Source: Mucilaginibacter sp. (GTDB taxonomy: Bacteria; Bacteroidota; Bacteroidia; Sphingobacteriales; Sphingobacteriaceae). Taken from it: a DNA stretch of 64,000 nt. Location of the stretch: assembly GCA_030445275.1 (NCBI GenBank), contig JAUCSE010000086.1:25020-89019 (forward strand), in the 5' to 3' direction. Position 1 is the first letter of the stretch, and each line of letters opens with the position of its first letter. This document shows, one piece after another, positions 8,529-15,825 of this stretch. Under the pieces are notes generated by a model that saw only the letters and a program-made list of their open reading frames with translations, was not told the DNA's origin and made no database searches. The position numbers and the translations under genes were made by a program.

Positions 8529-8798
8529 ATGATCAATCAACCGCAATATAGATCCTCCAAATCGCGAATCACTAAACAACAGGAAGAATATAACCGGATA
8601 ACCGATCAGATTTTATCATATATCAAGAACCTTACGGAGAAAGAAGATGCGGAAACTCTTTGGTTTGGAATGAGAGCCGTGGGGTATGAATTAAGTATCA
8701 GCTCTTTTAATTCCAAGCTAAAAAAGCTGGTAGAAGCTGGCCTTGTGGAAAAAAGATCTGTTGGTTACAATAAACATTTTTACCAATTTATTAAATAA
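8529..8798 (+). CDS. Small hypothetical protein with winged-helix-like sequence
   Basis: An 89-residue soluble protein that I do not recognise by name. The first 25 residues are basic and polar. Residues 25-85 could form a compact helical domain, with SSFNSKLKKLVEAGLVEKRS followed by a turn and an aromatic end (HFYQFIK), as in small winged-helix DNA-binding proteins where a recognition helix is followed by a two-strand wing. It stands alone between two divergent or convergent units. A DNA-binding role is a guess from this pattern; there is no signal peptide or membrane segment. Confidence 0.6.
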   Translation: MINQPQYRSSKSRITKQQEEYNRITDQILSYIKNLTEKEDAETLWFGMRAVGYELSISSFNSKLKKLVEAGLVEKRSVGYNKHFYQFIK

Positions 8799-9066
8799 AC
8801 CAATTTTTCCAAAGAAACCCTCCAGCTCCATATTATTCAGCTTATCTTTACACTCCGTCGTCCACACCATAATTTCATCGGTTCAGGTCGATATTCCGTA
8901 ACGCTTGATCATACGATTCTGTGCCTCAAGTTTACAATTGTGTAAAACATATCATTAAGTGAATTCTGGATGTAAGATTGTTAGCACAGTCGCAGTATTT
9001 CGGAACTATTTGTTCGCAATGCCGGAATGTGATAGTCAATGGTTCCAGAATGTCCGCTTAAATGTC
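8799..9066 (-). other. Gap with a possible degenerate coding remnant
   Basis: On the minus strand between about 8937 and 8794 one frame reads KLEAQNRMIKRYG, an internal TGA, then TDEIMVW and CKDKLNNMELEG. This looks like protein sequence interrupted by a stop, but I cannot name the family and no start is present. It may be the decayed end of a gene. Confidence 0.25.
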
Positions 9067-9825
9067 TTAATGACCATTCAAGTCAATTACCTTTTTCAAC
9101 GCTTTCCCGGTGACCTGGTAAAATGGCTGGCCTGCCAATAGCGTTATTTTTTTCAACGGTTTAAAAGAGGACATTCCTTTACTTTTCAGATATACCTGGG
9201 TACGATAGGCATCGATGGCACCTTTAAGCACATTTCCGGCAATTAAGGCGGTGGGTGAATCAACGCCGCCGTCTTTCAGGTCACTGGCATGGGCATAGCT
9301 GTCAACACCCAATCGGAGGGCTTCCCGCATCCCGATGGCACCCACGGTTTTCATCATTTCAGGATCGAATTTCCGCCTGTCGCCAAGTCCTATTAATAAA
9401 AGTTTTTGGGGAGCAATCGGTCCATTCGGTACATCAATTAATAAGGTCTCAAAGGAATGACCCGCAAATTGGCCGTTTTTTCTCAACTCAGTGATTATTC
9501 CATTTAAGCCTTTATCCAGGTGAACCATGCCGTTTGCTTCCAGCGGCAGCGCAGGTGGTGTAAAAATATCATTTTCGGTATATTCAAAAACACAAGCAAC
9601 GTGTAATGATGTTTTTTCTGCTGAAGGGCTTTGTACCATAACCTCGATATCAATCCCGTCCATATGGCCCAGTAGGACGTGTGTTCCCACTGCCGGTAAA
9701 GCTGCTTTGGTTTGCGCCTGTAATACAGCAGGTGTACTGCACACCGCGAAAAGTATAAATACGCTGTATAGGGGGAGTTTGATTTTTTGTAGAAAAGTTG
9801 TCTGGTGATTGATAACGGCTTTCAT
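9067..9825 (-). CDS. Secreted stand-alone M17 aminopeptidase N-terminal domain protein
   Basis: A 252-residue protein with a signal peptide (about 1-38, ending VLQAQ). The mature region has the pattern of the Peptidase_M17_N macro-like domain of leucyl aminopeptidases: VHLDKGLNGIITELRKNGQFAG, LLLIGLGDR and MREALRLGVDS. The catalytic C-terminal domain of about 300 residues, with its zinc ligands, is absent and does not follow downstream. The protein is thus not a peptidase. In M17 enzymes this domain mediates assembly and sometimes ligand or DNA binding, so a periplasmic ligand-binding role is possible. The family link is good; the function is open. Confidence 0.75.
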   Translation of the reverse strand: MKAVINHQTTFLQKIKLPLYSVFILFAVCSTPAVLQAQTKAALPAVGTHVLLGHMDGIDIEVMVQSPSAEKTSLHVACVFEYTENDIFTPPALPLEANGMVHLDKGLNGIITELRKNGQFAGHSFETLLIDVPNGPIAPQKLLLIGLGDRRKFDPEMMKTVGAIGMREALRLGVDSYAHASDLKDGGVDSPTALIAGNVLKGAIDAYRTQVYLKSKGMSSFKPLKKITLLAGQPFYQVTGKALKKVIDLNGH

Positions 9826-10133
9826 GTGATGTTTTTAAAATTGATGAGATGGTCTGTTAACTCCAACAAATCTAACCCGGTATTCGACGGATACACATGA
9901 CCTGGATCAAGAATTTTAATAGGTGAAACATAAAGTTCTGTTAACATGCCAACAGTTATCTTGCAAAAAGAATCCGCCTTCCTATCAGGCTGGATAGCCG
10001 CTCAGAAAGTTTTTTTATGGGGCAAACATTTCTTAATATAGATCAAGTTAAGCCGCAGAAAAAAGCAACAGATTTGTATCAACAACACGAACAAACACAC
10101 TTTCAAAATTCATCACCTTTAAATTAAAAAACA
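9826..10133. other. 308-bp gap between divergent genes, no gene recognised
   Basis: It separates the M17-like gene and the hydrolase gene. CAGATTTG near 10070 weakly resembles a -7 element for the hydrolase. I see no RNA gene or strong repeat. Confidence 0.45.
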
Positions 10134-10955
10134 ATGAGCACGATCACCACAAAAGACGGAACCGAAATTTATTACAAAGACTGGGGAACAGGACAACCAT
10201 TGGTTTTTCATCATGGCTGGCCATTATCCGGCGATGACTGGGACGCACAGATGATGTTCTTCCTTAAAAAAGGATACCGCGTAATTGCTCATGATCGCCG
10301 TGGTCATGGAAGATCAAGCCAGGTTTCTGGCGGACATGATATGGATACCTATGCAGCCGATGTAGCAGCGTTGACAGAGGCGCTTGATCTTAAAGATGCC
10401 ATACATATTGGTCACTCCACAGGCGGGGGCGAAGCCATCCATTATGCAGCTAATTTGGGAAAAGGCCGTGTAGCCAAAGTGGTGCTGATCAGCGCGGTTA
10501 CGCCATTGATGGTTCAAACTGAAAATAATCCGGACGGTGTTCCCATGGCTATATTTGATGAAATACGTGAGGGTACCGCATTTAACAGAGCGCAATACTT
10601 TGAAGATTTTACGATCCCGTTTTATGGTTATAACCGTGAAGGCGCTAAAATATCGAAGGGTATCCGGGATAATTGGTGGCGCCAGGGCATGATGGGCAGC
10701 GTCAAAGCACATCATGACGGTATCAAAGCTTTCTCGGAAACTGATTTTACAGAAGACCTTAAAAGTGTCGATATTCCCGTGCTGGTGCTGCATGGTGAAG
10801 ATGACCAGATCGTACCATTTCCTATTTCGGGAGCAAAAGCGATCAAGTTGTTGAAAAATGGTAAATTGATTTCCTATCCGGGTTTCCCTCACGGCATGCC
10901 GGCTACAGAAGCGGCGACCATTAATAAAGACCTTTTGGCATTTATTCAATCCTAA
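10134..10955 (+). CDS. Alpha/beta hydrolase of the non-haem chloroperoxidase/arylesterase type
   Basis: A 273-residue cytoplasmic hydrolase, full length for the family. The oxyanion strand FHHGWPLSGDDWD is at 26-37, the nucleophile Ser95 in GHSTGGGE, the acid Asp near 224 in HGEDDQIVP and the catalytic His253 in FPHGMPAT. Residues around the nucleophile match the cofactor-free haloperoxidase/perhydrolase group, which act mainly as esterases or perhydrolases in vivo. It is a single-gene transcript with a clear terminator after it. The physiological ester is unknown. Confidence 0.92.
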   Translation: MSTITTKDGTEIYYKDWGTGQPLVFHHGWPLSGDDWDAQMMFFLKKGYRVIAHDRRGHGRSSQVSGGHDMDTYAADVAALTEALDLKDAIHIGHSTGGGEAIHYAANLGKGRVAKVVLISAVTPLMVQTENNPDGVPMAIFDEIREGTAFNRAQYFEDFTIPFYGYNREGAKISKGIRDNWWRQGMMGSVKAHHDGIKAFSETDFTEDLKSVDIPVLVLHGEDDQIVPFPISGAKAIKLLKNGKLISYPGFPHGMPATEAATINKDLLAFIQS

Positions 10956-11005
10956 AAACGATCCACCGTTTAATTATCCATGAAAACCGGGTGCTATAAC
11001 CATAC

Positions 11006-11043
11006 AAAAAGCTGTCATACTGAAGTGGAATGGCAGCTTTTTT
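11006..11043 (+). terminator. Intrinsic terminator after the hydrolase gene
   Basis: A ten-base stem (AAGCTGTCAT, one G-T pair) is followed by six or more T residues. The A-run on the other side lets it also serve the convergent Crp/Fnr gene. Confidence 0.8.
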
Positions 11044-11075
11044 AATACGTTCACTTATTGCCCCCGTGAGCAAGG

Positions 11076-11786
11076 TCATTGCCCGTAGTTTGATTTTTTA
11101 ACCAGCCGCTTAATATCCTTGATCCATATTTTCCGGCCATCCGTTTCCAAAATACCTTCTTCTTTAAATTCCTTTAATAAGCGGATCACATTTTCCTGGG
11201 CGATCCCGGCCAGACTGGCCAGATCCATCCTGGATATATTTAAAATAATCTCTTGTTCACCGGATCCTTCATCCTTAAACTTTTCCCTTAATACGATCAG
11301 CGCAATAGCAAGCCGTTCGGTCGCGGTTCTTTGCGAAATCACGGAAATACCATTGGCCAGCACGGCAAACTCATGGCTCAATGTTTTCAATAAGCGCCTG
11401 GCAAAAAGTGGGGACTTATCCAGAATAGTTAAAAAATCTTCTTTGGGAATAAAACTGACCAGGCTATCTTCTAATGTGGCGGCAGAATCGGGACAGCGTT
11501 CCTCCGCTAAGATCGCATGGTACCCGATCAGCTCGCCTTTGTTGGCCACATAGATGATCTGCTCCCTGCCGCTCCTGTCAACTTTATACTTTTTTATTTT
11601 CCCCTGGTGGATAAAATAAATACCGGAAGGCACAACACCTTCCTTAAAAATAATTTCCCCTTTTTGATATTTCTGCGCTCCCTGCCGGGAGATCAAAAAA
11701 TGGTAATCTTCTTCTGAGAGGGTGTTAAGAACAGACTGTGTTGTGAATTCCCATTTGTCAATCGGAAAAATTCCAGATAGGCTCAT
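11076..11786 (-). CDS. Crp/Fnr-family transcriptional regulator
   Basis: A 236-residue regulator. A cyclic-nucleotide-binding-like beta-roll occupies about 25-140 (GEIIFKEG, GIYFIHQGKIKKY) and a winged helix about 150-225. The recognition helix IAQENVIRLLKEF keeps the Glu and Arg that CRP/FNR proteins use to read their half-sites. Only one cysteine is present, so it cannot hold the four-cysteine iron-sulfur cluster of true FNR, and the CRP cAMP-contact Arg-Ser pair is not evident. An FNR-like palindrome lies 110 bp upstream, between this gene and the divergent methyltransferase operon, and a second heads a nearby transcript, so it is the natural candidate for binding both sites. Confidence 0.92.
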   Translation of the reverse strand: MSLSGIFPIDKWEFTTQSVLNTLSEEDYHFLISRQGAQKYQKGEIIFKEGVVPSGIYFIHQGKIKKYKVDRSGREQIIYVANKGELIGYHAILAEERCPDSAATLEDSLVSFIPKEDFLTILDKSPLFARRLLKTLSHEFAVLANGISVISQRTATERLAIALIVLREKFKDEGSGEQEIILNISRMDLASLAGIAQENVIRLLKEFKEEGILETDGRKIWIKDIKRLVKKSNYGQ

Positions 11787-11790
11787 GTTA

Positions 11791-11798
11791 CAAAGATA
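11791..11798 (-). promoter_or_regulatory. -7 element of the Crp/Fnr gene
   Basis: TATCTTTG on the minus strand matches TAnnTTTG and lies only four bases before the ATG at 11786, so the transcript would have almost no leader. Confidence 0.55.
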
Positions 11799-11896
11799 CG
11801 AATTTATTAAAGCCTATTTTATTAGCTGCCGCACGCTGCATGTGCCAAACGCATAACTCACCGGGAAGATATAACGCTCATATTTATCGGCAAAAA

Positions 11897-11923
11897 CTGA
11901 TAAATATCAGCCTGTATGCTGAT
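11897..11923 (+). promoter_or_regulatory. FNR-like operator with extra GCTGAT half-site, upstream of the methyltransferase operon
   Basis: CTGATAAATATCAG (11897-11910) is a perfect TGAT-N4-ATCA palindrome. Seven bases later GCTGAT (11918-11923) repeats a half-site, and it forms a second inverted repeat with ATCAGC at 11906-11911. The same composite, with the same seven-base spacing, occurs upstream of the gene at 17805. The palindrome centre is 56 bp from the -7 element centre, close to the -61.5 position of class I CRP/FNR activation. Confidence 0.75.
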
Positions 11924-11955
11924 GTCTTACCATGCCATTGCTGCTGCTATAGCTC

Positions 11956-11963
11956 TAAATTTG
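11956..11963 (+). promoter_or_regulatory. -7 element of the methyltransferase/SulP/SPT operon
   Basis: TAAATTTG fits TAnnTTTG exactly. No TTTG is found at the -33 position, which suits a promoter that needs an activator. The ATG at 11970 is six bases downstream. Confidence 0.65.
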
Positions 11964-11969
11964 TATACG

Positions 11970-12635
11970 ATGAAAGATGATCCGTTTTCGCCTCTGCCAC
12001 TCGGTCCCCGGGATCAAATCAAACCAGAAATAATCCGATTACCAGAAAACACCCTGGTTAATAAACTCCTATTCAGCGATGACACGGAATTTGATTGGCT
12101 ATGCCCAAAACATTTTCAATTACTATCGCTCAAACATTTCACTCCATTGTCTATTGCCCGAAAAGCTGCTGAATTCCTGTCTATACCCAACACCAGGGTG
12201 CTAGATATTGGTAGTGGCGCCGGTAAATTCTGTTTGACTGCGGGTTATCATTTCCGGGAAACTTTTTTTTACGGGGTGGAGCAAAGACATGAATTACATC
12301 ATTTGGCAGAGAACATCAAAAGATATACGGATCTGCCCAACGTGAATTTCATTTATGGGAATGTCACCCAGATTAATTTTAAAGAGTTTGATCACTTCTA
12401 TTTTTATAATTCATTCTATGAGAATATTGATCAAATCAATAAAATTGATGATACCATCGAATTATCAGAGGGCCTCTATAACTACTATACCCAATACCTT
12501 TATATGGCGCTGAGCGCAAAGCCTTCAGGGACGCGCCTGGTCACCTTTCACAGTTTAGAACAGGAGATCCCTCCGGACTACAGGCTGGCAGATGTTTCCT
12601 ATGATACTTTGATGAAAATGTGGATCAAAGAATAG
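11970..12635 (+). CDS. Class I SAM-dependent methyltransferase, first of a tandem pair
   Basis: A 221-residue protein. VLDIGSGAGKFCL at about 77-89 is the SAM-binding glycine-rich loop, FYGVEQR the acidic strand that contacts the ribose, and DHFYFYNSFYENI takes the place of motif IV near the active site. The frame is open further upstream, but the ATG at 11970 is chosen because the -7 element ends six bases before it. The protein resembles its downstream neighbour over its whole length, including a shared MWIKE C-terminus, which points to gene duplication. The substrate is unknown. First gene of a six-gene operon behind the FNR-like site. Confidence 0.82.
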   Translation: MKDDPFSPLPLGPRDQIKPEIIRLPENTLVNKLLFSDDTEFDWLCPKHFQLLSLKHFTPLSIARKAAEFLSIPNTRVLDIGSGAGKFCLTAGYHFRETFFYGVEQRHELHHLAENIKRYTDLPNVNFIYGNVTQINFKEFDHFYFYNSFYENIDQINKIDDTIELSEGLYNYYTQYLYMALSAKPSGTRLVTFHSLEQEIPPDYRLADVSYDTLMKMWIKE

Positions 12636-12640
12636 GCCAA

Positions 12641-13300
12641 ATGACTGTATTCAAATTTTTAACCGCTCCCTTCAGGAGTTTTGAAACCGATAAAAAAGAC
12701 AGCAGTATGCTTCATGATACTTTAAGTCCGTCCCTTTTTCGTAAAGACCATGTTTTTGACGATCTGTATCCCGAACATATCCAGGCATTATCAGCCATGC
12801 ACTGGACCTCCGTTGATATCGCTAAAAAAGCGGGTGAATTCCTGGCCATTCCAAACGCCAAAGTATTAGACATCGGGAGTGGTGTCGGAAAGTTCTGCCT
12901 GATAGCTGGTTTTTTCCATGCGGAAACGGCATTTTACGGTATTGAACAGCGGAGCGAACTATTTACTTTCGCAGAAATAGCCAGGGAAGAGATTGATTTA
13001 CCCAATGTGAATTTCATTCACGGTAACCTGACTGAGCTAGACTTTGACGATTACGATCACTTTTATTTTTATAACCCTTTTTACGAAAATATCGAACCCG
13101 ATAGCCGGATCGATTATGCGGTAAAAACTTCATTTGAGCTTTATGATCGCTATAGCCGTTTCGTTTATGAAATGCTGGACAAAAAGCCGCCGGAAACAAG
13201 GTTGGTGACATTCCATGGGGCCGATAGCCAGGTTCCCCCAAGTTATCAGTTGGTCAGTAATTCCTATAGCAGATTTCTGAAAATGTGGATCAAAGAATGA
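12641..13300 (+). CDS. Class I SAM-dependent methyltransferase, second of a tandem pair
   Basis: A 219-residue paralogue of the preceding protein. The SAM loop is VLDIGSGVGKFCL, the acidic strand FYGIEQR and motif IV DHFYFYNPFYENI, here with the NP dipeptide closer to N-methyltransferases. It starts five bases after the preceding stop; a frame from 12620 adds only seven residues overlapping the first gene. The N-terminal 30 residues differ between the two proteins, so their partners or substrates may differ. A heterodimer is possible, but nothing in the sequence proves it. Confidence 0.82.
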   Translation: MTVFKFLTAPFRSFETDKKDSSMLHDTLSPSLFRKDHVFDDLYPEHIQALSAMHWTSVDIAKKAGEFLAIPNAKVLDIGSGVGKFCLIAGFFHAETAFYGIEQRSELFTFAEIAREEIDLPNVNFIHGNLTELDFDDYDHFYFYNPFYENIEPDSRIDYAVKTSFELYDRYSRFVYEMLDKKPPETRLVTFHGADSQVPPSYQLVSNSYSRFLKMWIKE

Positions 13301-13324
13301 ACTCCCGGAATGATAAAATAAAAA

Positions 13325-13750
13325 ATGGAAAGAACATCAAAATCATGGGCCATGCTGCATGCCAAATGCCCACGCTGTCGTCGGGGAAATATGTTTGAAG
13401 GAGGTGTATATAACCTGGGCTCAGACGGCATCAACCTGAACTGTCCGCATTGCAGGATGGTTTTTGAGATCGAGCCGGGTTATTTCTACGCGGCAATGTA
13501 CGTGAGCTATGCTATGAATGTCGCAGAGGGAGGATTTTTATGGGTAGCTACCTTCCTGATCACCGGAAATAACGATTCCCCCTGGTTATATCTTGCTACG
13601 ATCCTGGGTGGCTTATTCGTCCTTTCACCGCTGAATTTCCGGTACTCCCGTGTGGCATTGCTTTACTGGTTGTCGCCCAAAGTACATTATCACCCCGAGC
13701 TGGATACAGATACGCCAGTTGACGGGAATAAATATAAATGGTTTAAATAA
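13325..13750 (+). CDS. DUF983 membrane protein with two CxxC zinc-ribbon pairs
   Basis: A 141-residue protein of normal DUF983 length. CPRCRRG and CPHCRM near the N-terminus form a zinc-ribbon-like module that precedes two hydrophobic segments (about 55-78 and 84-105). DUF983 proteins are widespread in Bacteroidota and alphaproteobacteria and have no assigned activity. Its stop codon overlaps the start of the SulP transporter by one base, which suggests tight coupling with transport of an inorganic anion. Confidence 0.88.
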   Translation: MERTSKSWAMLHAKCPRCRRGNMFEGGVYNLGSDGINLNCPHCRMVFEIEPGYFYAAMYVSYAMNVAEGGFLWVATFLITGNNDSPWLYLATILGGLFVLSPLNFRYSRVALLYWLSPKVHYHPELDTDTPVDGNKYKWFK

Positions 13751-15420
13751 TGAACATCATTATAAATTTGTTCAGGCCAAAGTTGATAGATACCCTTAAA
13801 AATTACACCCTGGCGCAATTTTATAAAGATATTGTTGCCGGTGTAATTGTAGGTATCGTGGCCCTACCTTTAGCTATAGCTTTTGCCATAGCCTCGGGCG
13901 TATCACCTGAAAAAGGAATTTTTACCGCTATTATTGCCGGGCTGGTCATCTCCACTTTAGGGGGCAGCCGGGTACAGATCGGTGGACCAACGGGGGCCTT
14001 TATCGTCATCGTTTATGGAATCGTCCAGCAGTTCGGTGTCAGCGGCTTAGTTATCGCCACTTTTATGGCCGGGATACTACTGATCATCATGGGCGTGGCC
14101 AAATTGGGCAATACCATCAAATACATTCCTTATCCCCTGATCATTGGTTTTACCACCGGGATCGCTGTCATCATTTTTTCCTCCGAGATCAAAGATTTTT
14201 TGGGTTTGAAAATGGGAAGTGTTCCAGCTGATTTTATCAGCAAGTGGCTGGATTATGGGCGGCATCTGTCTTCTGTAAATCTATATGCCCTGTTCATCGG
14301 GATTTTTACCTTACTGGTTGTTTTGCTGTGGCCCAGAATAACCCATAAGATACCGGGCTCACTGATCGCTATTGTTATAAGCACATTTGTTGTTTGGTTC
14401 TTTCATCTCCCGGTAGAAACCATTGGCAGCCGTTTCGGGGCTATCCCCTCTTCCTTACCGCGCCCGGTAATTCCCGGCGTCAGCCTGGCGACCGTCCAGC
14501 AATTGATCAGGCCTGCCTTTACCATCGCATTACTGGGCAGTATTGAGTCTTTATTATCAGCGGTTGTTGCAGATGGTATGATCGGCGGAAACCACCGGTC
14601 TAATACAGAACTGATCGCTCAGGGATTTGCGAATATCTGCTCTTCCATTTTTGGAGGCATCCCGGCAACCGGTGCGATTGCCAGAACAGCCACTAATGTT
14701 AAAAACGGCGGACGGACACCCGTTGCAGGGATCATCCACGCCATCACCCTGCTCCTGATCATGCTTTTTGTAGGCAAATGGGCGGCGCTGATCCCGATGG
14801 CAACACTCGCAGGGATACTCGTCGTGGTCGCCTGGAACATGAGTGAGCTGGAAAATTTTATAGCTGTATTTAAAGGCTCTAAAAGTGATGCCGCCGTTTT
14901 ACTGACCACTTTTGGGCTGACTGTACTGGTGGACCTGACGGTAGCTATTGAAATTGGAATGATCCTGGCTGCCTTCCTGTTTATGCGCAAAATGATGCAA
15001 ACAAGTTCTGTACAGCAAGCTGTTTTTTCCGCAGATCAGTTAAATGACCAGGAACTTAATCCAGAAGTTATTCCCGTGGGGGTTGATGTATTTGAGATTA
15101 ACGGCCCTCTGTTTTTTGGTGCGGCCTATAAATTTAAAGATGCTATGAAAGTACTGGAGAAGCCCGCCATGGTATTGATCATCCGGATGCGGAACGTACC
15201 TGTTATTGATGCGACTGGTATTCGGGTATTGAGAGATGTTCACCAGGAGATAAAAAAGAAAGGAACTAAACTCATCCTTTCGGAAGTGAATAGTGACCAG
15301 GTAATGGCTGAGTTAAAGAAAGCACGTTTGTTGTTTCAAATAGGGAAAGGCAATATCAGGGACAGTTTTGAAAAAGCTTTAAAACGGGCGAACGAAGTTT
15401 TATCGCAAACGATCATTTAA
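13750..15420 (+). CDS. SulP (SLC26) family inorganic anion transporter with STAS domain
   Basis: A 556-residue inner-membrane protein. The N-terminal 400 residues form the SulP core with about 10-14 membrane segments and family motifs such as VGIVALPLAIAFAIASG and GGSRVQIGGPTGAF. The C-terminal STAS domain (about 430-550) includes VLIIRMRNVPVIDATGI, whose Thr/Ser-rich loop matches STAS signalling sites. SulP proteins move sulfate, bicarbonate, chloride or dicarboxylates, usually by proton or sodium symport; the substrate here cannot be read from sequence. It lies between DUF983 and the H-protein-like gene. Confidence 0.93.
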   Translation: MNIIINLFRPKLIDTLKNYTLAQFYKDIVAGVIVGIVALPLAIAFAIASGVSPEKGIFTAIIAGLVISTLGGSRVQIGGPTGAFIVIVYGIVQQFGVSGLVIATFMAGILLIIMGVAKLGNTIKYIPYPLIIGFTTGIAVIIFSSEIKDFLGLKMGSVPADFISKWLDYGRHLSSVNLYALFIGIFTLLVVLLWPRITHKIPGSLIAIVISTFVVWFFHLPVETIGSRFGAIPSSLPRPVIPGVSLATVQQLIRPAFTIALLGSIESLLSAVVADGMIGGNHRSNTELIAQGFANICSSIFGGIPATGAIARTATNVKNGGRTPVAGIIHAITLLLIMLFVGKWAALIPMATLAGILVVVAWNMSELENFIAVFKGSKSDAAVLLTTFGLTVLVDLTVAIEIGMILAAFLFMRKMMQTSSVQQAVFSADQLNDQELNPEVIPVGVDVFEINGPLFFGAAYKFKDAMKVLEKPAMVLIIRMRNVPVIDATGIRVLRDVHQEIKKKGTKLILSEVNSDQVMAELKKARLLFQIGKGNIRDSFEKALKRANEVLSQTII

Positions 15421-15431
15421 ATAGCACACTC

Positions 15432-15809
15432 ATGATTTATCCTCAACATTTATGCTATACAACAGGCCACCAATGGGTCAGTTTAGAAGCGCAGTATGCC
15501 TTTATGGGTATAACAGACTTTGGACAAAGGGAATTGGGGCACATCGTTGCTGTTGACATACCTTATTTAAACAAAACGCTGGAGCGGAATAAGTTTTTGG
15601 GCAGCATTGAAGCAGTTCATGCTGTTTTGGACTTGTTTATGCCGTTCAGCGGAGTGATCACCGAAATCAACCCGGATATGCTTAAATATCCGGGGCTGAT
15701 CAACCGGGATCCTTACGACATGTGGATCATCAAAATTCTGGTTCCTTTAATAGATAATGAGAACCTCCTGTTGACAGCGGATGAATACCATGCGCTTGTC
15801 AGTCAATAA
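15432..15809 (+). CDS. Glycine cleavage H-protein-like protein lacking the lipoyl-lysine
   Basis: A 125-residue protein of H-protein length and fold: YTTGHQWVSLE at the start, ITDFGQRELGHIVAVDIP, and SGVITEINPDM before the C-terminal INRDPYDMWIIKI. In true H proteins the hairpin reads ESVKA and the lysine carries lipoate. Here the aligned segment is EAVHAVLDLFMP, so histidine 63 replaces lysine. The protein cannot be lipoylated there and cannot shuttle aminomethyl groups in the usual way. It sits between SulP and serine palmitoyltransferase in one operon, and a gcvT gene lies 2.5 kb further on. A structural or regulatory role is more likely than glycine cleavage. Confidence 0.85.
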   Translation: MIYPQHLCYTTGHQWVSLEAQYAFMGITDFGQRELGHIVAVDIPYLNKTLERNKFLGSIEAVHAVLDLFMPFSGVITEINPDMLKYPGLINRDPYDMWIIKILVPLIDNENLLLTADEYHALVSQ

Positions 15810-15825
15810 GCCCAATATGTACCTC

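Noticed and set aside
10314..10949. 211-codon frame antisense to the alpha/beta hydrolase
   Set aside because: The hydrolase on the other strand has all catalytic motifs; this one is a shadow.
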